A DNA stretch of 64,000 bases. Source: Herbaspirillum rubrisubalbicans. Its GTDB lineage: Bacteria > Pseudomonadota > Gammaproteobacteria > Burkholderiales > Burkholderiaceae_D. Under the pieces are notes generated by a model. That model worked only from the letters and a program-made list of their open reading frames with translations. It was not told where the DNA came from and did not search any database. The DNA is taken from contig NZ_CP024996.1 in assembly GCF_003719195.1 (NCBI RefSeq), forward strand, positions 868,001 to 932,000, read 5' to 3'. The position numbers and the translations under genes were made by a program. Shown piece by piece: positions 61,193 through 64,000 of this stretch. Position 1 is the stretch's first letter, and each line of letters opens with the position of its first letter.

Positions 61193-62431
61193 TCAGCGTT
61201 CCCGCACGTCCGGCAACAATACGGTCAGCAGGCCGGCCAGCGGCAGGAAGGCGCATAGGCCATAGACCCAGGCAATGCCGTAGAGGTCTGCCAGGTGGCC
61301 CAGCAGGGCGGCGCCGATGCCGCCGAAGCCGAACATGAGGCCGAAGAACACCCCGGCAATCATGCCCACCTTGCCCGGCACCAGTTCTTGGGCATAGACC
61401 ACGATGGCCGAGAAGGCCGAGGAAATGATCAGCCCGATGAGCACCGACAGCACGGCTGTCCAGAACAGGTTGGCGTGCGGCAGCATCAGTGCGAAGGGGG
61501 CGGCGCCCAGGATCGAGATCCAGATCACCAGCTTGCGACCAATGCGGTCACCAATCGGGCCACCCACGAAGGTGCCTACCGCCACCGCAGCAAGGAACAG
61601 GAACAGGTAGAGCTGCGAGGATGCCACCGACATCTGGAAGCGTTCGATCAGGTAGAAGGTGAAGTAGCTGGTAAAGCTGGCCATGTAGAAGTACTTGGAA
61701 AACACCAGCAGCGCCAGCACCACGAGTGCGCGCCGCACGGTCGACGCGGGTAGTTGATGGGCTGCACGCACCTTGCCGCGGCCCTTGCCTGCTGCCAGGT
61801 GGCCGCGATACCAGGCCGACACGCGGGAGAGCACCACGATGGCCAGCACCGACAGCAGCACGAACCAGGCCACGTTGGTCTGGCCATAAGGCACTACGAT
61901 GGCCGCCGCCAGCAAGGGGCCGAAGGCCGAGCCGGCATTGCCGCCGACCTGGAAGGTCGATTGCGCCAGGCCGAAGCGCCCGCCCGAGGCCATGCGCGCA
62001 ATGCGCGAGGCTTCCGGGTGGAAGGTGGAGGAGCCGATGCCGATCAGGGCGGCTGCCAGCAGGAAGGCTTCGAAGCTGCCCGCCAGCGCCAGCAATACGA
62101 TGCCCAGCAGGGTGGCGACCGCGCCGCAGGGCAACAGCCAGGGCTGTGGATGACGGTCGGTATACATGCCGATCCAGGGTTGCAGCAGCGAGGCGGTGAC
62201 CTGGAAGGTCAGTGTGATCAGGCCGACCTGGGTGAAGCTCAAGCCATAGCCGGTCTTCAACATCGGGTAGATCGAGGGCAACAGGGCCTGGATCATGTCA
62301 TTGATCAGGTGCGCGCCGCCGCAAGCCAGGATGATGCTCATCACCAGCGGCTGGGCGGCGATGGCGGCGGAAGAAGCTGGGGCGTCGGCACTGGCGGCGA
62401 CGGACGCGGTGGAGTCGGTGGCACTGGTCAT
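61193..62431 (-). CDS. fsr: MFS transporter, fosmidomycin-resistance (Fsr) type
   Basis: Protein of 412 aa with twelve predicted membrane segments. Fsr-type landmarks: HLINDMIQALLPSIYPMLK, LTFQVTASLLQPWIGMYTDR, STFHPEASRIARMASGG and VGGPIGDRIGRKLVIW. The start at 62431 is preferred over 62500, which would run into the divergent regulator promoter. It is probably a drug or metabolite efflux pump; the real substrate is unknown. It is divergent from an AraC regulator, its likely controller. Confidence 0.85.
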   Translation of the reverse strand: MTSATDSTASVAASADAPASSAAIAAQPLVMSIILACGGAHLINDMIQALLPSIYPMLKTGYGLSFTQVGLITLTFQVTASLLQPWIGMYTDRHPQPWLLPCGAVATLLGIVLLALAGSFEAFLLAAALIGIGSSTFHPEASRIARMASGGRFGLAQSTFQVGGNAGSAFGPLLAAAIVVPYGQTNVAWFVLLSVLAIVVLSRVSAWYRGHLAAGKGRGKVRAAHQLPASTVRRALVVLALLVFSKYFYMASFTSYFTFYLIERFQMSVASSQLYLFLFLAAVAVGTFVGGPIGDRIGRKLVIWISILGAAPFALMLPHANLFWTAVLSVLIGLIISSAFSAIVVYAQELVPGKVGMIAGVFFGLMFGFGGIGAALLGHLADLYGIAWVYGLCAFLPLAGLLTVLLPDVRER

Positions 62432-62473
62432 GGTGTGGGGGATCGCAAACAGAATGGAGGAGGCAAGCGTATC

Positions 62474-62501
62474 ATTGGCACCTATTGATGCTGATGCCAA
62501 T
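62474..62501. promoter_or_regulatory. Inverted repeat in the fsr-AraC intergenic region
   Basis: ATTGGCA (62474-62480) and TGCCAAT (62495-62501) form inverted half-sites 14 bases apart, between the two divergent starts. A likely binding site for the adjacent AraC regulator. Confidence 0.5.
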
Positions 62502-62519
62502 TATTGGCGATTAAATGCC

Positions 62520-63344
62520 ATGCGTGTCCAACTCACCTCCGTTTGTCCCAGCGCCGAAGTGGATGCCTTCCAGCATCTGGGCAGTGCCGTAGTAGCCTTT
62601 GCGCGCGAGCTGGCCTATCGCGACCTGCTGCGGGCACACTCGCATCGGCGTGGTCAGTTGCTCTATGCGGTGGAAGGCGTGATGCAGGTGCGAACCCCGC
62701 AAGGGGTGTGGATGGTGCCGCCGCAGCGGGCGCTGTGGGTGCCGCCCCAGGTGGAGCATGAGATTCGCATGTTGAGCAAGGTGAGTATGCGCACGTTGTA
62801 CATTGGCGAAGTGGAGGGGCAGGTGATCGGTGCGCAATGTCGTCTGCTGGAAGTGTCGGTGCTGCTGCGCGAGCTGATCCTGGCCTTGCTGGCCGAGCCG
62901 CGCGACTATGCTCCGCACAGCCGTGCCGGTCACGTGGCCGAATTGATCCTCTCCGAGCTGGGGCGGGCACCCGCCATTCCGGTGGCCATCCCCTGGCCCC
63001 GTGATCGTCGCCTGCAAGCCATCTGCGAAGCCATTCTGGCCGATCCCGGCCGTCAGTTTTCACTGGCCGACTGGGCCGGGCTGGGCGGGGCCAGCGTGCG
63101 CACGGTAATCCGTCTCTTTCCCAGGGAGACCGGTCTGCAGTTTCGCCACTGGGTGCAGCAGGTGCATCTGAGCGAAGCGCTGGTGCGGCTGGCGCGTGGA
63201 GATGCGGTCGGGGTGGTGGCGCAGGCCTTGGGCTATCGCAGCCAGAGTGCGTTTTCCAGCATGTTCCGCAAGGCCTTGCGCAGCACGCCCAACCAATACC
63301 TGCCACGTCAGGAAAAGCGCCGCATCACCCTGGCTACGCAATAG
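62520..63344 (+). CDS. AraC-family regulator of the NimR type
   Basis: Protein of 274 aa. A cupin-type sensor (RAHSHRRGQLLYAVEGVMQV, RALWVPPQVEHEI) is followed by an AraC double helix-turn-helix (FSLADWAGLGGASVRTVIRLF, VGVVAQALGYRSQSAFSSMFRKALRSTPNQYL). Such regulators often sit divergent to the MFS pump they control, as NimR-NimT, which fits here. The ATG at 62520 is preferred; the upstream open frame is the antisense of the MFS gene. Confidence 0.85.
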   Translation: MRVQLTSVCPSAEVDAFQHLGSAVVAFARELAYRDLLRAHSHRRGQLLYAVEGVMQVRTPQGVWMVPPQRALWVPPQVEHEIRMLSKVSMRTLYIGEVEGQVIGAQCRLLEVSVLLRELILALLAEPRDYAPHSRAGHVAELILSELGRAPAIPVAIPWPRDRRLQAICEAILADPGRQFSLADWAGLGGASVRTVIRLFPRETGLQFRHWVQQVHLSEALVRLARGDAVGVVAQALGYRSQSAFSSMFRKALRSTPNQYLPRQEKRRITLATQ

Positions 63345-63410
63345 GGGATGACCGCCCACGGCGATTGCGGGCACACTAGCGCACTTCCCTGTTCGTTTTC
63401 TGGAGTTTGC

Positions 63411-64000
63411 ATGGTTCAACCTCAACCTACCCGCCTGCCTGCCATCACACGCGAGGCGATGCGTCCCGACCAGCGTGCGATGCTCGACGCCATCCTGGCC
63501 GGCCCGCGCAAGAATCTCAACGGCCCTTTCGTGGCCTGGATCCACAGTCCGCCGCTGGGCGAACTGGCCCAACGTCTGGGCGCCTTTTGCCGTTATGACA
63601 CCGGCTTGCCGCTACGCTTGTCGGAACTGGCCATTCTGACCACGGCGGCGTGCTGGCAATCGCAGGCGGAGTGGTTCATCCACTTGCCCATCGCCATCGA
63701 GGCAGGTATCGACCCGGCCGTGGCCGAGCAGATCCGCCTGGGCCAGAGCCCGCATTTCGTCGCCGCCGATGAAGCGCTGGTCTGGCGCTTTGCCAGCGAG
63801 CTGTATCGTGACAAACGCGTCTCCGAGACCACCTATGCGCAGGCCTGCGAGATGTTCGGCCTGCAGGTGGTGGTGAACCTGGTGGGTCTGCTCGGTTATT
63901 ACGCGCTGGTGGCCATGACCTTGAACACCTTCGCTATGCGCGCCGAAGGGCAGGGCGAGGATCAACTGCCCTTTGCGGAGCCGCCGTCAGCGTCTGTCTG
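63411..64000 (+). CDS. Carboxymuconolactone decarboxylase-family protein (partial, cut by window end)
   Basis: At least 196 codons are open from ATG 63411 (GGAG upstream) to the window edge. The segment AILTTAACWQSQAEWFIHLPIAIEAG matches the CMD/AhpD-like family, but the peroxidatic CxxC of AhpD is absent, so it is closer to gamma-carboxymuconolactone decarboxylases and their uncharacterised relatives. It lies 66 bases after the AraC regulator on the same strand. The specific reaction is unknown. Confidence 0.8.
   Translation, partial: MVQPQPTRLPAITREAMRPDQRAMLDAILAGPRKNLNGPFVAWIHSPPLGELAQRLGAFCRYDTGLPLRLSELAILTTAACWQSQAEWFIHLPIAIEAGIDPAVAEQIRLGQSPHFVAADEALVWRFASELYRDKRVSETTYAQACEMFGLQVVVNLVGLLGYYALVAMTLNTFAMRAEGQGEDQLPFAEPPSASV

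Overview
The window is high-GC proteobacterial DNA, most consistent with a betaproteobacterium of the Burkholderiales, probably Oxalobacteraceae (Herbaspirillum-like). This is inference from gene content (ABC-type glycerol uptake operon, sulfone-utilisation operon, PEP-CTERM protein, beta-type elongator tRNA-Met fragment); no rRNA or complete marker gene is present to prove it.

Positions 1 to about 19604 are the right-hand part of a podovirus-like prophage whose left end lies outside the window. The order is: end of an upstream gene, major capsid protein, small structural protein, terminator, tail adaptor and nozzle (T7 gp11/gp12-like), a GNAT acetyltransferase, four internal virion or ejection-type proteins (one with a lytic transglycosylase domain), a small zinc-ribbon protein, a small terminase candidate, the large terminase, two tail-fibre proteins (T7-fibre N-terminus and Mtd-like N-terminus), and a lysis cassette (membrane proteins, holin candidate, DUF5675 protein, overlapping Rz/Rz1 spanins). 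A terminator, a 34-codon ORF, a 388-aa cargo gene and a truncated DUF4224 gene follow. The prophage ends at a 45-nt 3' fragment of a tRNA-Met(CAT) gene (19560-19604), which I read as attR. No integrase is visible.

Positions 19605 to 30600 hold an accessory catabolic neighbourhood: amidase, MHS-type MFS transporter, AraC regulator, and a divergent pair made of an APH-family kinase and a class-III aminotransferase-like enzyme. Together they resemble a kinase/phospho-lyase route for a hydroxylated amine. An OmpW remnant, a LysR regulator, an HD-GYP phosphodiesterase and a 268-bp nested-palindrome MITE-like element follow.

Positions 30647 to 48100 contain a P1B-5-type metal ATPase with a C-terminal hemerythrin-like domain and a TonB-dependent siderophore receptor with a Fur-like box. 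Next comes a sigma-54-controlled dimethylsulfone/sulfur-scavenging operon (sfnR, msuE, sfnG, sfnB) that has a complete branched-chain-amino-acid-type ABC transporter woven into it. A DASS-family anion transporter, an orphan HigA-like antitoxin and a zinc alcohol dehydrogenase complete this part.

Positions 48335 to 58603 are the glycerol regulon: glpR divergent from glpD-glpS-glpT-glpP-glpQ-glpU-glpV-glpK. Glycerol is predicted to be imported by the ABC transporter, phosphorylated by GlpK and oxidised by GlpD. The two ATPases carry complementary defects, so the transporter is predicted to have one canonical and one degenerate ATP site. The window closes with a second HD-GYP protein, an orphan leftward terminator that may mark a small RNA, a PEP-CTERM protein, a divergent Fsr-like MFS/AraC pair, and the start of a carboxymuconolactone-decarboxylase-family gene cut by the window edge.
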